64,000 bases of DNA, taken from Paralithodes platypus (taxonomy: Eukaryota > Arthropoda > Malacostraca > Decapoda > Lithodidae). The translations under genes were made by a program, and so were the position numbers. A model generated the notes under the pieces. It saw nothing but the letters and a program-made list of their open reading frames with translations, ran no database searches and was not told the origin of the DNA. Of this stretch, positions 61,815-64,000 are shown one piece after another. The stretch covers positions 20,060,095-20,124,094 of the forward strand of contig CM064519.1 in the NCBI GenBank assembly GCA_032716605.1. Reading direction: 5' to 3'. Position 1 is the first letter of the stretch. The number at the start of each line of letters is the position of its first letter.

Positions 61815-64000
61815 GCTGAGTCGGATGCTTGCCATCATGTTCCCGTCTATTTTGACTGCCTTTGGATACAATAATATTTTGAGGGCACCCCCATGACATA
61901 TTGTCATCATCATATATATTGCTAGCAGGGGGCAAATAACCGAAAAAATCACCATCAAAATAGACGCGAACTGAACCATGGCGATCGACAAATGTAAGCA
62001 TAACGGCGGCAGTGAGGGGGGGGGGGGGGGGGGGGGGACGCTGGGGGACGCTTGCAATCATGTTCCCGTCTATTTTGAATGCCAATTGATACAATAATCG
62101 GTTATTTACTGATGTTTTGGACCGACAGTTAGCCCATCGATCTGTTTAGGCCTTATAGGTCCGGTAGAGCATATACATCATTGCTATATACAGTATGGCA
62201 TTAAGAGCTGAAATGTATTATAAGGGAGAAAACACAAAAACGCTAAAATACATGTATAGGCCTAGGCTACTGTAAAACAATACGTTTTTCAGCCAGTACC
62301 CAACCAGCGGGGGTGTGGGGGCGGCAGCCCCCACCCATATACTAGGTTAGGTTAGGTTGTTAAGTTAGGCTAATAGCACATAGGCCTAAACAAAAATAAA
62401 AAAAATAACCCAACCAGCGGGGGTGTCGCCCCCACCCATATACTAGGTTAGGTAAGGTTGTAGCCTAATAGCCTAGAACATTTATAAAAAAAAAAAAAAA
62501 AAAAAAAAAAACCCAAGCAGCGGGGGTGTGGGGGCGGCAGCCCCCACCCATAATACTAGGATAGGTAAGGTTGTTGGGTTAGGCTAATGTCTTCCCAAAG
62601 TTGACTATTTTTATAACATGAAATATTAGGCTACCCACTCCACCCCGTGAAATCCGAGCCAGCTTTCGTCAAAAGTTGGCTCGGGTATTCACAAAATTGG
62701 GTTGTAGGCTATGGGTTTGCAATTTGGGAAAACCCGAGCCAAGTTTTGATACAAAATGCTATATTATTGTATTTTTACCCTTTTAACCCTTCATTTTCCC
62801 CGAACTTCATAGCCCTCCCCACTAGTGGGGGGCGTGTTTTTAGATTGTTGGATAATGGGTAAATACTCATTTCCGCTCCTCTTCAGTATAAAACAACACT
62901 AGGCCTAGGCCTATATCTAGACGCTGGGGGACGCTTGCAATCATGTTCCCGTCTATTTTGAATGCCAATTGATACAATAATCGGTTATTTACTGATGTTT
63001 TAGACCGACAGTTAGCCCATCGATCTGTTTAGGCCTAATAGGTCCGGTAGAGCATATACATCATTGCTATATATGGCATTAAGAGCTGAAATGTATTATA
63101 AGGGAGAAAACACAAAAACGCTAAAATACATGTATAGGCCTAGGCTACTGTAAAACAATAGGTTTTTCAGCCAGTACCCAACCAGCGGGGGTGTGGGGGC
63201 GGCAGCCCCCACCCATATACTAGGTTAGGTTAGGTTGTTAAGTTAGGCTAATAGCACATAGGCCTAAACAAAAATAAACAAAATAACCCAACCAGCGGGG
63301 GTGTCGCCCCCACCCATATACTAGGTTAGGTAAGGTTGTAGCCTAATAGCCTAGAACATTTATAAAAAAAAAAACCCAAGCAGCGGGGGTGTGGGGGCAG
63401 CAGCCCCCACCCATAATACTAGGATAGGTAAGGTTGTTGGGTTAGGCTAATGTCTTCCCAAAGTTGACTATTTTTATAACATGAAATATTAGGCTACCCA
63501 CTCCACCCCGTGAAATCCGAGCCAGCTTTCGTCAAAAGTTGGCTCGGGTATTCACAAAATTGGGTTGTTGGCTATGGGTTTGCAATTTGGGAAAACCCGA
63601 GCCAAGTTTTGATACAAAATGCTATATTATTGTATTTTTACCCTTTTAACCCTTCATTTTCCCCGAACTTCATAGCCCTCCCCACTAGTGGGGGGCGTGT
63701 TTTTAGATTGTTGGATAATGGGTAAATACTCATTTCCGCTCCTCTTCAGTATAAAACAACACTAGGCCTAGGCCTATATCTAGACGCTGGGGGACGCTTG
63801 CAATCATGTTCCCGTCTATTTTGAATGCCAATTGATACAATAATCGGTTATTTACTGATGTTTTAGACCGACAGTTAGCCCATCGATCTGTTTAGGCCTA
63901 ATAGGTCCGGTAGAGCATATACATCATTGCTATATATGGCATTAAGAGCTGAAATGTATTATAAGGGAGAAAACACAAAAACACTAAAATACATGTATAG
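61815..64000. repeat. 863-bp tandem array running off the window
   Basis: GACGCTGGGGGACGCTTGCA begins units at 62037, 62920 and 63783 (spacing 883 and 863 bp; the extra length is mainly a longer A run at 62487-62513). A diverged partial head lies at 61815-61880. Units 2 and 3 are nearly identical. Each has two hairpins around CGGGGGTGTGGGGGC..GCCCCCACC and TTAGGTTAGGTT words. The 71-residue frames at 62647 and 63510 are simply the same repeat. A G run lies at 62018-62036. Confidence 0.85.

Noticed and set aside
61801..62094. Poly-Pro frames on the minus strand
   Set aside because: Created by the G run at 62018-62036 within repeat sequence.

Overview
This is a repeat-dominated eukaryotic window, most probably from an arthropod and within that a malacostracan (decapod-type) crustacean. 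Reasons: metazoan Ty3/Gypsy, CR1, Penelope-like, hAT, piggyBac-like and Helitron-like sequences; many AGGCCT and TTAGGT-type motifs; a tRNA-derived SINE of a style I associate with decapods; abundant microsatellites. There are no operons or bacterial signals. The only sequence that looks like a host gene is one candidate first exon (signal peptide plus splice donor, 56842-56920).

Layout. 2-7486 (+): 3' part of a Ty3/Gypsy element (RT, RNase H, integrase, C-rich tail, an unrecognised ORF, polypurine tract, 3' LTR) whose LTR is about 3.5 kb. 7487-8865: a 158-bp satellite split by a LINE fragment whose RT ORF carries a PHD-type zinc finger. 8871-12340 (-): a solo LTR of the same Gypsy family with a 5-bp TSD, forming a 3.5-kb inverted repeat with the first LTR. 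12439-21573 (-): a third family member with a 5-bp TSD and a large internal deletion, invaded by a Penelope-like element (15348-18683) and a non-autonomous hAT (19045-20448).

21853-25475 (-): nearly complete CR1-type LINE (esterase-like ORF1, endonuclease, RT). 25476-32520: satellite, microsatellites, a 702-bp palindromic element, a Helitron-like end, a TTAA element, alternating inverted repeats and LINE tails. 32524-38129 (-): full-length young Gypsy element with 223-bp LTRs differing at two sites, clear PBS and PPT, and one frameshift. It interrupts an older repeat family present as three copies in alternating orientation (A 32280-39425, B 40465-42600, C 42960-45130); B and C form a head-to-head palindrome of about 4.6 kb.

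45130-56500: SINEs, four related TTAA-flanked elements (one containing a second TTAA element), a Helitron-like element, a 45-bp minisatellite, a foldback array and a miniature LTR retrotransposon (55237-56179) whose LTRs carry a tRNA-like head. 56842-56920: candidate exon 1 of a secreted or membrane protein. Its presumed intron holds a hairpin element, interrupted by a LINE, itself interrupted by a short retroposon. 60100-64000: degenerate satellites and an 863-bp tandem array running off the right edge. Most of the structure is explained by successive insertion; the order can be read from target-site duplications, which I derived by direct comparison of flanks.
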